Source: Planktosalinus lacus (GTDB lineage: Bacteria > Bacteroidota > Bacteroidia > Flavobacteriales > Flavobacteriaceae). From it: a DNA stretch of 64,000 bases. The number at the start of each line of letters is the position of its first letter. Positions within the stretch are counted from its first letter, which is position 1. The notes beneath the pieces are model-generated. The model searched no databases, was not told where the DNA came from, and saw nothing but the letters and a program-made list of their open reading frames with translations. The stretch is from the NCBI RefSeq assembly GCF_014640155.1, contig NZ_BMGK01000001.1, forward strand, positions 1 through 64,000, written 5' to 3'. Shown piece by piece: positions 9,679 through 17,706 of this stretch. The position numbers and the translations under genes were made by a program.

Positions 9679-11043
9679 TTATGTTGTTTCCAAAACTTTA
9701 TAGATTTTATCTGAAAGTCTTAATTTAAAGGGAAGTTGAAGCGTTACTTTATCACCTTTTGAAGCTTTATCAGATACCGTTCCATTGACATAAAATGTGT
9801 CCAACTTGACTTTTTGTTTGCCTGTAGTTGGTCCATAAATCAATAAAGTGTCTCCGTTATGAATGCACCCGTTTTCCATAATAAATAAGCCCACTTTTGA
9901 CTTTGAGTAGTAATGTTGTCCATTACCGACGATTTCTTTTTTTAAAGCGGTTTTTATAATGGTTTCTTTTTTCTTAGTCGCTTTTGCCAAAGAAGTATTG
10001 GTTAAGCTTCCGGAGGTTTTAAATTTTAACGCGGGTGATTTTCCTTTTCTAAATATTTTATTTCCCAGTTGTTTTCCTTTACGTAATTTAATTTGTTCAA
10101 CCAAAGGAAGCTGAACAACATCTAAACAATCTGTAGAACAACAGTTTTGCATTTTATCTTTACAAGATTCACACTGAATAAACAATAAATGGCAGCCATC
10201 ATTGGCACAATTGGTGTGATCGTCACATGGGGCTCCACATTGATGGCATCTTGAAATGATATCATCTGTGATGCGTTCACCTAAACGGTTGTCAAACACA
10301 AAGTTTTTTCCGATAAAATTATTAGTAAGTTCTTCATTCTTTATTTGACGAGCATATTCAATGATACCGCCTTCAAGCTGATACACATTTTTAAAACCTT
10401 TGTGTTTGAAAAATGCACTTGCTTTTTCACATCGAATTCCACCAGTACAATACATCAACAAGTTTTTATTTTCCTTGTGTTGGGCTAGTTGTTTCTCTAT
10501 TATTGGAAGTGATTCTCTAAAAGTTTCAACATCGGGGGTAATGGCTCCTTTGAAGTGTCCGATTTCACTTTCGTAGTGATTTCTCATATCAACCACAATA
10601 GTGTTTGGATCCTCTAAAAGCTGATTAAATTCTTTCGCTTTTAAATGAACACCTTTATTAGTAACGTCAAAAGTTTCGTCGTTTAAACCGTCTGCAACAA
10701 TTTTTTTTCTCACTTTAATTGTGAGTTTCAAGAAGGAGAAGTCATCTTGTTCTACTGCCACATTTAGTCGTATTCCCCTCATAAAAGAATATTCTTCAAT
10801 TCGATTTTTAAACTCGTAGAAATTATCTGCAGGCAACGATAGTTGAGCATTGATTCCTTCCTGAGCAACATAAATTCTGCCGAGAACCTCCAGTGGATTC
10901 CAAGCCAGGAATAATGCGTCTCTAAAAGCTTTTGGGTTTTCAATTTTGGCATAGGCATAGAAAGACAACGTAAGGCGTTGTTTTCCGGCTTTATCGATAA
11001 GCTCGGCTCTTTCATTTGCGCTTAAAGTGTTGTACAGTTGCAT
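9679..11043 (-). CDS. trhO: tRNA uridine(34) hydroxylase TrhO (rhodanese family) with C-terminal extension
   Basis: 454 residues. The N-terminal part matches TrhO/YceA: an acylphosphatase-like region (VAQEGINAQLS) then a rhodanese domain with CTGGIRCEKA (Cys199, Cys205). A cysteine-rich segment (CHQCGAPCDD to CCSTDC, about 268-308) is typical of the family. Family members use oxygen to hydroxylate U34 of certain tRNAs. After a Lys-rich linker, residues about 370-454 form a further domain with NGDTLLIYGPTTGKQKV and KGDKVTLQLPFKLRLSDKIYKV. This resembles the EF-Tu-domain-II-like C-terminus of U32 peptidases, the family of the TrhP enzyme that serves the same tRNA position. Its own promoter lies at 11099-11128. 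Confidence 0.9.
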   Translation of the reverse strand: MQLYNTLSANERAELIDKAGKQRLTLSFYAYAKIENPKAFRDALFLAWNPLEVLGRIYVAQEGINAQLSLPADNFYEFKNRIEEYSFMRGIRLNVAVEQDDFSFLKLTIKVRKKIVADGLNDETFDVTNKGVHLKAKEFNQLLEDPNTIVVDMRNHYESEIGHFKGAITPDVETFRESLPIIEKQLAQHKENKNLLMYCTGGIRCEKASAFFKHKGFKNVYQLEGGIIEYARQIKNEELTNNFIGKNFVFDNRLGERITDDIISRCHQCGAPCDDHTNCANDGCHLLFIQCESCKDKMQNCCSTDCLDVVQLPLVEQIKLRKGKQLGNKIFRKGKSPALKFKTSGSLTNTSLAKATKKKETIIKTALKKEIVGNGQHYYSKSKVGLFIMENGCIHNGDTLLIYGPTTGKQKVKLDTFYVNGTVSDKASKGDKVTLQLPFKLRLSDKIYKVLETT

Positions 11044-11098
11044 GCTATAAACGTTTTAAGTGAGAAATAAAATTTGTTCTAAATGGAAGAACAGGCTG

Positions 11099-11128
11099 CA
11101 AAAATAATGGTTTTGCTGCTTTATTCAA
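11099..11128 (-). promoter_or_regulatory. Predicted trhO promoter
   Basis: Minus strand: TTG (11126-11128), a 19-base spacer, then TATTTTTG (11099-11106), an exact match to TAnnTTTG at the preferred spacing. It predicts a transcript start near 11094 and a leader of about 50 nt. Confidence 0.7.
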
Positions 11129-11130
11129 CA

Positions 11131-11165
11131 AAAAAAGCATCAAATATTCATTTGATGCTTTTTTT
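11131..11165 (-). terminator. Isolated bidirectional terminator inside a divergent intergenic region
   Basis: Perfect stem AGCATCAAAT / ATTTGATGCT (11136-11145 and 11150-11159) with a 4-nt loop, flanked by six A on one side and seven T on the other. It lies between two genes that both read away from it (trhO leftward, recA rightward) and just upstream of the trhO promoter. It therefore cannot end either gene. It most simply ends the small leftward unit at 11228-11320. Confidence 0.8.
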
Positions 11166-11227
11166 GAATGGCTAATTCGTTATTACTTGTTTTTTAATTA
11201 AATCGGTCAAAAAAAAGTAGTGCCGAG

Positions 11228-11320
11228 CTAGCCCCCATCAATTTTACTACCATTGCAAACTGCAATTGTAACAGTAAAGCCACTTGAATTAATCAGTATG
11301 TTTTTTCTTGAAGATTTCAT
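11228..11320 (-). CDS. Putative small peptide gene, 30 residues
   Basis: ATG at 11318-11320, TAG at 11228-11230. The product starts MKSSRKNILINSSG, continues with a small-residue and beta-branched stretch (FTVTIAVCNG) and ends in KIDGG. One cysteine is present. The ORF lies 63 bases upstream of a strong terminator that has no other gene to serve. A near-consensus -7 element (TACATTTA) lies 7 bases before the ATG. No homologue is recognised. The C-terminal Gly-Gly recalls peptide leaders, but no modification or export gene is adjacent. The rest of the 403-bp gap 11044-11446 holds only the promoters and terminator listed here. Confidence 0.4.
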   Translation of the reverse strand: MKSSRKNILINSSGFTVTIAVCNGSKIDGG

Positions 11321-11385
11321 TCAGATTTTAAATGTAGTCATTTAATTTCAAGATGAAAAATTATTGAAAAGGTTGCGCTCATCTA

Positions 11386-11416
11386 TTGGTATGCACAAAA
11401 AGAAATAGTATTTTAG
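11386..11416 (+). promoter_or_regulatory. Predicted recA promoter
   Basis: TTG (11386-11388), a 20-base spacer, then TATTTTAG (11409-11416), one base from TAnnTTTG. It lies 30 bases upstream of the recA ATG. No SOS operator could be assigned. Confidence 0.5.
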
Positions 11417-11446
11417 CAACAACTATTTTTTATTAAAATCTTAAAG

Positions 11447-12457
11447 ATGAGCAAGGAAAAAGACGCAAAACTAAAGGCATTAAAACTTACTTTAGACAAA
11501 TTAGATAAGACATATGGCAAGGGAGCTGTAATGAAACTTGGAGATCAAGCTGTACAGGAAGTAGATTCTATTTCAACCGGTTCACTTGGTTTAGATATTG
11601 CATTGGGAGTTGGAGGCTTACCCAAAGGTCGTGTAATTGAAATTTACGGACCTGAATCATCAGGTAAAACAACTTTAACATTACACGCGATTGCCGAAAG
11701 TCAAAAAGCTGGTGGTATAGCTGCATTTATTGATGCAGAGCACGCTTTTGACCGCGGCTATGCGAAAAAACTGGGTGTGGATATTGAAGAGTTAATAATC
11801 TCCCAGCCCGATAATGGTGAACAAGCACTTGAAATTGCTGATAATTTAATTAGAAGTGGTGCTATAGATATTGTGGTTATTGACTCTGTTGCTGCCTTGA
11901 CACCCAAGAGCGAGATTGAAGGTGAAATGGGTGATTCAAAAATGGGATTGCATGCTCGATTGATGTCACAAGCCCTAAGAAAATTAACTGGGTCAATTAG
12001 TAAAACGCATTGCACTGTTATTTTTATAAACCAATTGAGAGAAAAAATTGGTGTTATGTTTGGAAACCCTGAAACCACTACCGGTGGAAATGCATTAAAA
12101 TTTTATGCGTCGGTTAGATTAGATATTAGGCGCTCTACCCAAATTAAAGACAGCAATGGTGATGTCCAAGGCAATAGAACACGTGTAAAAGTCGTTAAGA
12201 ATAAAGTAGCGCCTCCTTTTAAAACTGCCGAATTTGACATTATGTATGGCACCGGGATTTCAAAAGTGGGTGAAATTATTGACTTGGGTGTAGATTATGA
12301 AATCATCAAAAAAAGCGGCTCCTGGTTTAGTTATGGAGACACCAAATTGGGCCAAGGAAGAGATGCCGTAAAAGCTTTAATACTTGATAATCCTGAACTC
12401 TTGGAAGAACTTGAGATAAAAATTAAAGAAGCAATTGCATTGTTGAAAACAACTTAA
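11447..12457 (+). CDS. recA: Recombinase RecA
   Basis: 336 residues, close to the normal RecA length. Walker A is GPESSGKTT (about 69-77), the LIDAEHAFD-like segment reads [11 protein letters not shown], and the L2 region [27 protein letters not shown] is fully conserved. RecA forms filaments on single-stranded DNA, drives strand exchange and triggers LexA-type cleavage. The acidic C-terminal tail of E. coli RecA is short here. It is transcribed alone, with a long-stem terminator behind it. The nearby dprA suggests competence functions in the genome, but the two genes are not linked in an operon. Confidence 0.98.
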   Translation: MSKEKDAKLKALKLTLDKLDKTYGKGAVMKLGDQAVQEVDSISTGSLGLDIALGVGGLPKGRVIEIYGPESSGKTTLTLHAIAESQKAGGIAAFIDAEHAFDRGYAKKLGVDIEELIISQPDNGEQALEIADNLIRSGAIDIVVIDSVAALTPKSEIEGEMGDSKMGLHARLMSQALRKLTGSISKTHCTVIFINQLREKIGVMFGNPETTTGGNALKFYASVRLDIRRSTQIKDSNGDVQGNRTRVKVVKNKVAPPFKTAEFDIMYGTGISKVGEIIDLGVDYEIIKKSGSWFSYGDTKLGQGRDAVKALILDNPELLEELEIKIKEAIALLKTT

Positions 12458-12559
12458 TGAATAATCAAACTTTTGATGAAATTTTAGAAAAACAAAACCA
12501 TTTAAAACTTTAGATTAAAAGTTAAAAAAAACACAACAACGCAACCCAACATAATAATT

Positions 12560-12618
12560 TGCATCTACAAATAAAGACCCTTATTTATAAGTGAAATTTA
12601 TGTAGATGCATTTTTTTT
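12560..12618 (+). terminator. Terminator after recA
   Basis: Outer stem TGCATCTACA / TGTAGATGCA (12560-12569 and 12601-12610), 10 bp perfect, followed by eight T (12611-12618). The 31-nt loop can fold internally (ATAAA/TTTAT). It separates recA from the ECF sigma gene. Confidence 0.75.
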
Positions 12619-12655
12619 AAATTTCAACTATATTTTCACATTAAAAAGGGAATTA

Positions 12656-13195
12656 TTGGCTTTAGAAGAGCTCATAGAAAAATGTAAAAACGAGGACAGA
12701 AAAGCACAAGGAGAGCTTTACACGTTGTTTTCGAACAAGTTGTATGCTGTTTGCTTAAAATATTCTCGCAATGCTGAAGAGGCTCAGGATAACCTCCAAG
12801 ACGCTTTTTTAACTATTTTTAAAAGCATAGGCCAATTCAAGTTCAAAGGCTCTTTTGAAGGATGGATAAAACGCATTACTGTAAATACAGTCTTACAGAA
12901 ATACCGCAAAGAGCGTTTTTTTGAAATAGTGAATGAAGAACTTCTTGAAGAACCCGAAGTTGAAATCGATGAGCAGAGCTTGTCGCTAGATTTTCTCCTA
13001 AGATTGATTCAGGAGTTGCCAGACAGATACCGGATGGTGTTTAACCTGTATGTTTTAGATGATTATTCACATCAGGAAGTGGCCGAAATGCTTGAAATTA
13101 CTGTTGGCACATCAAAATCAAACCTTGCAAGGGCAAGAATGATTTTAAAAAATAAAATTGAAGAAAGTAAACCTGCTCAGGCAAAGAGCAATTAA
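12656..13195 (+). CDS. RNA polymerase ECF-type sigma factor
   Basis: 179 residues. The sigma-70 region 2 reads YSRNAEEAQDNLQDAFLTIFKSIGQF (split: AEEAQDNLQDAF and TIFKSIGQFKF) and region 4 reads LPDRYRMVFNLYVLDDYSHQEVAE then LEITVGTSKSNLARAR, the helix-turn-helix that reads the -35. The start is TTG at 12656; the open frame upstream has no other plausible start codon. The next gene begins 5 bases later and encodes a protein with an anti-sigma-like N-terminus, the usual regulator-partner layout of Bacteroidota. Target genes are unknown; autoregulation is likely but not shown. Confidence 0.9.
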   Translation: MALEELIEKCKNEDRKAQGELYTLFSNKLYAVCLKYSRNAEEAQDNLQDAFLTIFKSIGQFKFKGSFEGWIKRITVNTVLQKYRKERFFEIVNEELLEEPEVEIDEQSLSLDFLLRLIQELPDRYRMVFNLYVLDDYSHQEVAEMLEITVGTSKSNLARARMILKNKIEESKPAQAKSN

Positions 13196-13200
13196 CTAAT

Positions 13201-14664
13201 ATGAAAACAAAAAAGCAAATAGACCGGCTTTTTAAAGAGCAATTCAAAAATCTGGAGACGGCTCCACCATCTTCTGTTTGGGAAAATATCGATGCTGCTC
13301 TTGAAAAAAGACAAAACAAAAAGCGTGTTGTGCCTTTATGGTACAAACTGGCCGGTGTTGCTGCATCTCTTTTTATTATATTGAGTGTAGGAAGTTTATT
13401 TTTTAACTCTTCTGAAGATTCTCAAATAACTTCTGAAGATAGTATTGAAAATGTTGAAAGTAAGTTTTCTGACCCAAATAGCAATTCATTAAAGCCGTCA
13501 GAAAAAAGCTCAGATGCTTTGGTTGAAAACAATCAAACAACTCAAAAGGATTCTAAATCAAATAATTTAAATACAGGTTCTGAATCTAACAAGTTAAATT
13601 CACAAATCTCAGAAACAACTAGTTCTCCTAAATCTGATTTGGTTAAAGACTCAAAAAACAATTTTGTTTCAAACAGTTCGAAATCTGATGAAAATGAAAC
13701 TTTTACAGATATTGCTGAGGTTTCAAAGTCAAAAATTAAAGAAAAAGAAACTGACGAAAAAGAAACTGACAAAGATTACATTTCAAATACAACATTTGTT
13801 GAAACTACCATAGCCAATACAGATGTTACAGAGGAGGATACGTCGGAAGAAAATAAAAAATCACTCATTGAATATATTGCAGAAAAAAATGAGGAAGCTT
13901 TAATTGTTGAAAATTCTGAAAAGGAAAACAAATGGGAAGTTAGCCCAAACTTTGCTCCTGTATATTATAACACATTGGGTGACGGTTCATCAATAGACCC
14001 TCAGTTTTCAAACAATTCAAAATCGGGAGATATTAATTACAGCTATGGAGTGAAGGTGAGTTATGCCATTAATGATAAACTAAGTGTCAGAACAGGCTTC
14101 AACAAAGTTGACCTTAGCTACTCCACCAATAATATAGAATTTGCTGTAGCCAGCTCTTTTGAAGACGGGCTTCAAGCAGTTAATTATAAAAATAAAGATA
14201 TTATAGTCGCAGTAGGACCCCGTGGCAGCCTAACACCTCCTCCTGCCGGAACTCCAACAATGACAGAAGATGGTATTCAAATAGTTCCTAGAAACGGGAT
14301 TACTTCCGGTTCTATGAAGCAAGAGCTAGACTATTTTGAAATCCCCCTTGAATTAAAATACAATTTAACAAACAATCGATTAGGTGTTAATTTAATTGGT
14401 GGTTTGAGCACCCTTTTATTGAACAACAATCAGGTAAGTGTACTTTCAAATGGTTTTCAATCTGAAATTGGAAGTGCCAACAATTTGAATGATTTAAGTT
14501 TTAGCACCAATATTGGATTGGGTCTTGATTATAAGCTCAGCAATAGCTTTGTGTTTAACCTTGAGCCCATGTTTAAATACCAGCTCAACACTTATTCAGA
14601 CAATGCCATTGACTTTAAACCTTATTACTTAGGGGTTTATAGTGGATTTAGTTATAAGTTTTAG
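13201..14664 (+). CDS. Anti-sigma-like, envelope-spanning protein with C-terminal beta-barrel domain
   Basis: 487 residues. Residues 1-45 (FKEQFKNLETAPPSSVWENI) are the cytoplasmic motif seen in Bacteroidota proteins that pair with ECF sigma factors. One transmembrane helix follows (about 45-66, LAGVAASLFIILSVGSLFF). A low-complexity Ser/Asn/Lys/Glu linker occupies about 70-235. The C-terminal 250 residues look like a PorT-type outer-membrane beta-barrel: alternating aromatic/polar strands, NYSYGVKVSYAINDKLSVRTGFN, and a terminal YSGFSYKF. The gene lies 5 bases behind the sigma factor gene, so it probably controls it. The topology suggests that a signal passes from the outer to the inner membrane in one chain; that is inference. 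Confidence 0.75.
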   Translation: MKTKKQIDRLFKEQFKNLETAPPSSVWENIDAALEKRQNKKRVVPLWYKLAGVAASLFIILSVGSLFFNSSEDSQITSEDSIENVESKFSDPNSNSLKPSEKSSDALVENNQTTQKDSKSNNLNTGSESNKLNSQISETTSSPKSDLVKDSKNNFVSNSSKSDENETFTDIAEVSKSKIKEKETDEKETDKDYISNTTFVETTIANTDVTEEDTSEENKKSLIEYIAEKNEEALIVENSEKENKWEVSPNFAPVYYNTLGDGSSIDPQFSNNSKSGDINYSYGVKVSYAINDKLSVRTGFNKVDLSYSTNNIEFAVASSFEDGLQAVNYKNKDIIVAVGPRGSLTPPPAGTPTMTEDGIQIVPRNGITSGSMKQELDYFEIPLELKYNLTNNRLGVNLIGGLSTLLLNNNQVSVLSNGFQSEIGSANNLNDLSFSTNIGLGLDYKLSNSFVFNLEPMFKYQLNTYSDNAIDFKPYYLGVYSGFSYKF

Positions 14665-14730
14665 TTAAGTTTAATTAGTTGAATGGTTTATTATTTAATT
14701 GTAATGTATGACAAATGATAAACTTATAAA

Positions 14731-14764
14731 AAGCCGCTCATTGTGCCAAAGAGCGGCTTTTTTG
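14731..14764. terminator. Bidirectional terminator between convergent genes
   Basis: Stem AAGCCGCTC / GAGCGGCTT (14731-14739 and 14751-14759), 11-nt loop, A-run on the left and T-run on the right. It serves both the anti-sigma-like gene (rightward) and plsC (leftward). Confidence 0.85.
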
Positions 14765-14766
14765 TT

Positions 14767-15507
14767 TTAAATTGATGGAGTCTGTAATTCGTTTAATATT
14801 GTATTTCTCACCACTTCTTTAATATTTTTTTTATCATCTTTGAGTTGGTTTATTGTATGTACAAAACGGTGACTTTTCACCCTCATTAAACCTGGACCAC
14901 CACTTAAAAATGTATAGGGAAATCGTTTTTTATTGTCGTGAAATGTCATTGGCACTATGGGAATTTGATGATCAATAGCTAGTCTAAATGCTCCGTCCTT
15001 GAAGGTGTCAAGCAAAATGGTTTCGTCTTCGGGCACTCCTCCTTCTGGAAAAATACAAATACTCAAGCCAGAATGAATGCGTTGTTGGGCAGCATCAAAA
15101 ACTTCTTTTCTGCTTTTGGCATTATTTCTGTCAACCAAAATACAGGTCCGTTTATAAAAAAAGCCAAACAAAGGTATTTTTGCCAACTCTTTTTTACCCA
15201 CAAAAACAAACGGATTTTTCACTGCATAAAGCATCAACATAATGTCTGTCATAGAAGTGTGATTGGCAACAAACATGTAACTTTTTGAGGTGTCTGGCTC
15301 CTCTTCCTTTTTGATTTTTGGAAAAAACCCCATACCAAACAGTATCATAGTTGCCCAGACTCGTGCAACTACGAAAAATTGTGGATACCATTCCTTCTTA
15401 GAAATACTAACTAGCAGAAAAGGAAAAAGTATCACAATCGTGAGTGCAATTAATATATAAAACCACACCCGCCAAATTGGAATAAACACATAGGTTTTTA
15501 AAAACAT
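14767..15507 (-). CDS. plsC: 1-acyl-sn-glycerol-3-phosphate acyltransferase (PlsC family)
   Basis: 246 residues from the ATG at 15505-15507. The acyltransferase block I motif NHTSMTD (about residues 82-88) carries the catalytic His and Asp, and block III is FPEGG (about 153-157). A hydrophobic N-terminal helix (about 10-35) anchors it to the inner membrane, where it makes phosphatidic acid. The frame extends to a TTG at 15525, but a TACTTTTG promoter-like element (15513-15520) overlaps that stretch, so the ATG is preferred. A strong bidirectional terminator follows. It is not in an operon. Confidence 0.9.
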   Translation of the reverse strand: MFLKTYVFIPIWRVWFYILIALTIVILFPFLLVSISKKEWYPQFFVVARVWATMILFGMGFFPKIKKEEEPDTSKSYMFVANHTSMTDIMLMLYAVKNPFVFVGKKELAKIPLFGFFYKRTCILVDRNNAKSRKEVFDAAQQRIHSGLSICIFPEGGVPEDETILLDTFKDGAFRLAIDHQIPIVPMTFHDNKKRFPYTFLSGGPGLMRVKSHRFVHTINQLKDDKKNIKEVVRNTILNELQTPSI

Positions 15508-15530
15508 AACATCAAAAGTACACAATTGTA

Positions 15531-15561
15531 TTGAGCCATAAGAACAAAAAAAGTACCTTTG
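15531..15561 (+). promoter_or_regulatory. Predicted trpS promoter
   Basis: TTG (15531-15533), a 20-base spacer, then TACCTTTG (15554-15561), an exact TAnnTTTG. The predicted leader before the ATG at 15589 is only about 20-25 nt, so no room exists for a tryptophan attenuator. Confidence 0.7.
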
Positions 15562-15588
15562 TGACCATATTTTTCAGACCTATAAGCT

Positions 15589-16560
15589 ATGGCACGAATT
15601 TTAACAGGTATTCAAAGTACAGGAACCCCTCATTTGGGAAATTTGTTAGGAGCTATTATCCCCGCGATTGAAATGGCAAATCAACCAGAAAACAATAGTT
15701 TTCTTTTTATTGCAGACCTGCATTCACTCACCCAAATTAAGGATGCTGAAGAATTACGTGAAAACACATATCGTGTTGCAGCTACATGGTTGGCTTTTGG
15801 TTTAGACATCAATAAATCTGTTTTTTACAGGCAAAGTGATATCCCACAAGTAACTGAGCTTTCTTGGTATTTGAGCTGTTTGTTTCCTTATCAGCGATTA
15901 ACACTTGCCCATTCCTTTAAAGATAAAGCTGACCGATTGGAAGATGTTAATGCGGGATTGTTTATATACCCCATGTTAATGGCTGCTGATATTTTATTGT
16001 ATGATGCCGAATATGTGCCTGTAGGGAAAGACCAATTACAACACCTAGAAATGACTCGCGATGTAGCAATGCGCTTTCACGCAAAATATGGTGAAACATT
16101 TGTAATTCCAGAGTCTTCGGTTCAGGAAGAAAACATGTATATTCCGGGAACCGATGGTGCAAAAATGAGTAAATCAAAAGGGAATATCATCAATATATTT
16201 TTAGAAGACAAACCTTTAAAAAAACAAATACTGAGTATTGAAACAGACAGTACTCCTCTTGAAGAACCTAAAGATCCTGATAATTGCAATGTGTTTGCCC
16301 TCTTTAAACTCCTTGCATCGAAAGACGATATAAATCAAATGCGAAAAAACTACGAAGGTGGTAATTATGGTTATGGTCACGCCAAACAAGCTTTGTTTGA
16401 ACTCATAAAAACCCGTTTTGATAAAGAACGAACAAAGTTTTGGTATTTGATGCAACACAAAGAGGAAATAGATGAATCCCTAAAGTTTGGCGCTGAAAAA
16501 GCAAGGATTACCGCTATGGAAGTCTTGAGTCGTGTAAGAGAAAAAGTGGGTTATCAATAA
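15589..16560 (+). CDS. trpS: Tryptophanyl-tRNA synthetase
   Basis: 323 residues, a compact class I synthetase. The HIGH-like motif is TGTPHLGN (about 11-18) and the KMSKS motif is intact (about 192-196, followed by KGN). GKDQLQHLEMTRD, which forms part of the tryptophan/ATP pocket, is conserved. It charges tRNA-Trp in the cytoplasm. It is transcribed alone from its own promoter. Confidence 0.97.
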   Translation: MARILTGIQSTGTPHLGNLLGAIIPAIEMANQPENNSFLFIADLHSLTQIKDAEELRENTYRVAATWLAFGLDINKSVFYRQSDIPQVTELSWYLSCLFPYQRLTLAHSFKDKADRLEDVNAGLFIYPMLMAADILLYDAEYVPVGKDQLQHLEMTRDVAMRFHAKYGETFVIPESSVQEENMYIPGTDGAKMSKSKGNIINIFLEDKPLKKQILSIETDSTPLEEPKDPDNCNVFALFKLLASKDDINQMRKNYEGGNYGYGHAKQALFELIKTRFDKERTKFWYLMQHKEEIDESLKFGAEKARITAMEVLSRVREKVGYQ

Positions 16561-16588
16561 AAAAAGCCTCTTTCTCAAGAAGCTTTTT
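16561..16588. terminator. Bidirectional terminator between trpS and the T9SS cargo gene
   Basis: Arms AAAAAGCCTCTT (16561-16572) and AAGAAGCTTTTT (16577-16588) pair with one mismatch around a 4-nt loop. A-run and T-run flanks allow use from both sides, ending trpS and the leftward gene whose stop is at 16611. Confidence 0.7.
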
Positions 16589-16610
16589 GTTAATTTAAAT
16601 TCTATTGTTG

Positions 16611-17642
16611 TTATTTCTTTATAACATTAAAAGTTCCTACGGTTCCATTTACAGTTGCTTTCATAACATACATCCCTGTGCTTAAGTTTGAAATATTAAT
16701 TTTCGCGCTTACACTGTCAGGTGAGGCAGTTAATAACTCTTGTCCAAGCATATTGTAAATAGTTAAATTCTCAATAGTGGATTTTGCAGAGATGTTTAAT
16801 ACCCCAGAAGTTGGGTTTGGATAAAAACTGAACCCTTCGATGGTATTATCTGCTAAACTTAAGACTGTCCCTGTAACGTCAAAAGGAAAGCCTAGCGGAT
16901 TTCCTGAGCCACCATCAACAGCATCTTGCCAAACCCCTGCTAGAGATTGTTTTGCATTTCCAATTGGACCAGGCCCTAAAATTGAAATAGGAGGCGCCCA
17001 TGGACCGGAACCTAGTGTTCCATCTGCATCCCAATCAATCCAATATGTTCCGGGAGTTAATGTTAAACCAGGGGTCTCAACTGTATTTCTCATAATTGGT
17101 CTTGTATCATCCTGAGGTGAAGTTTCAGATGCTCTGTACACACCACTCCACTCAGTATTTACCATTGCGCTTATCGCGTCATCACCAAAAATAATATTGC
17201 TAGCCGGGTCAGATGGGTCACCATCCCATACTAAAATTGTTACACCTGTCATTGTTGAAGTGGTAGTTGACCCTGTTTGATAAGCATAAAAGTCGATTGA
17301 AGTTACTTCCACGGTCTCTGTCACTTCCCAGTCATCTGCTATTCTGTTTGCACTGGCGGTTTGGTGACCTGCACCAAGGGTCGTATTCCCCACTGTATTG
17401 TTCTCTAGTAGACTTAAATCAGCACCACCAAATCCACCTCCTTCTACATTAAAAATAGGACCATTTGAGTAAATTACTCCACCCATTACTTGATAGTTTG
17501 TTCCGGTAAGTGGAGCTTCTTGGGCTGAAACTTCAACTGGGTTTTGGTTGTACTCAGTAACATTTTCTGCTTGCTGAGCCGTCATTTGACTTGTTGTTGC
17601 AAGTAATGCAACTGCAAATAATAAAAATGTAATTTTTTTCAT
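16611..17642 (-). CDS. Secreted protein with T9SS type A C-terminal sorting domain
   Basis: 343 residues from the ATG at 17640-17642, which places a signal peptide first (MKKITFLLFAVALLATTSQ, cleavage probably near TAQQA). An earlier in-frame start would add 26 non-signal residues that overlap dprA, so it was rejected. The middle (about 60-260) is a beta-rich extracellular region with ILVWDGDPSDPASNI and PGTYWIDWDADGTLG, with no enzymatic motif that I recognise. The last 75 residues are a type A sorting domain: FYPNPTSGVLNISA, LTIYNMLGQEL and LSTGMYVMKATVNG. It should be exported by the type IX system and anchored or released at the cell surface. The ligand or function is unknown. Confidence 0.88.
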   Translation of the reverse strand: MKKITFLLFAVALLATTSQMTAQQAENVTEYNQNPVEVSAQEAPLTGTNYQVMGGVIYSNGPIFNVEGGGFGGADLSLLENNTVGNTTLGAGHQTASANRIADDWEVTETVEVTSIDFYAYQTGSTTTSTMTGVTILVWDGDPSDPASNIIFGDDAISAMVNTEWSGVYRASETSPQDDTRPIMRNTVETPGLTLTPGTYWIDWDADGTLGSGPWAPPISILGPGPIGNAKQSLAGVWQDAVDGGSGNPLGFPFDVTGTVLSLADNTIEGFSFYPNPTSGVLNISAKSTIENLTIYNMLGQELLTASPDSVSAKINISNLSTGMYVMKATVNGTVGTFNVIKK

Positions 17643-17706
17643 AATGTTATATTGTTTAATTAATAAGAGTAAATGTAATAAATATTTTATATAATTCTTA
17701 ATATTT

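Noticed and set aside
11228-11320. Reading the 30-residue ORF as a RiPP/bacteriocin precursor because it ends in Gly-Gly
   Set aside because: No modification enzyme, peptidase-transporter or immunity gene is adjacent, and the core peptide expected after Gly-Gly is missing.
12457-12513. 18-codon ORF overlapping the recA stop (TAATG)
   Set aside because: The TAATG overlap looks like coupling, but the peptide is low-complexity, has no recognisable feature, and such short frames are frequent in AT-rich DNA.
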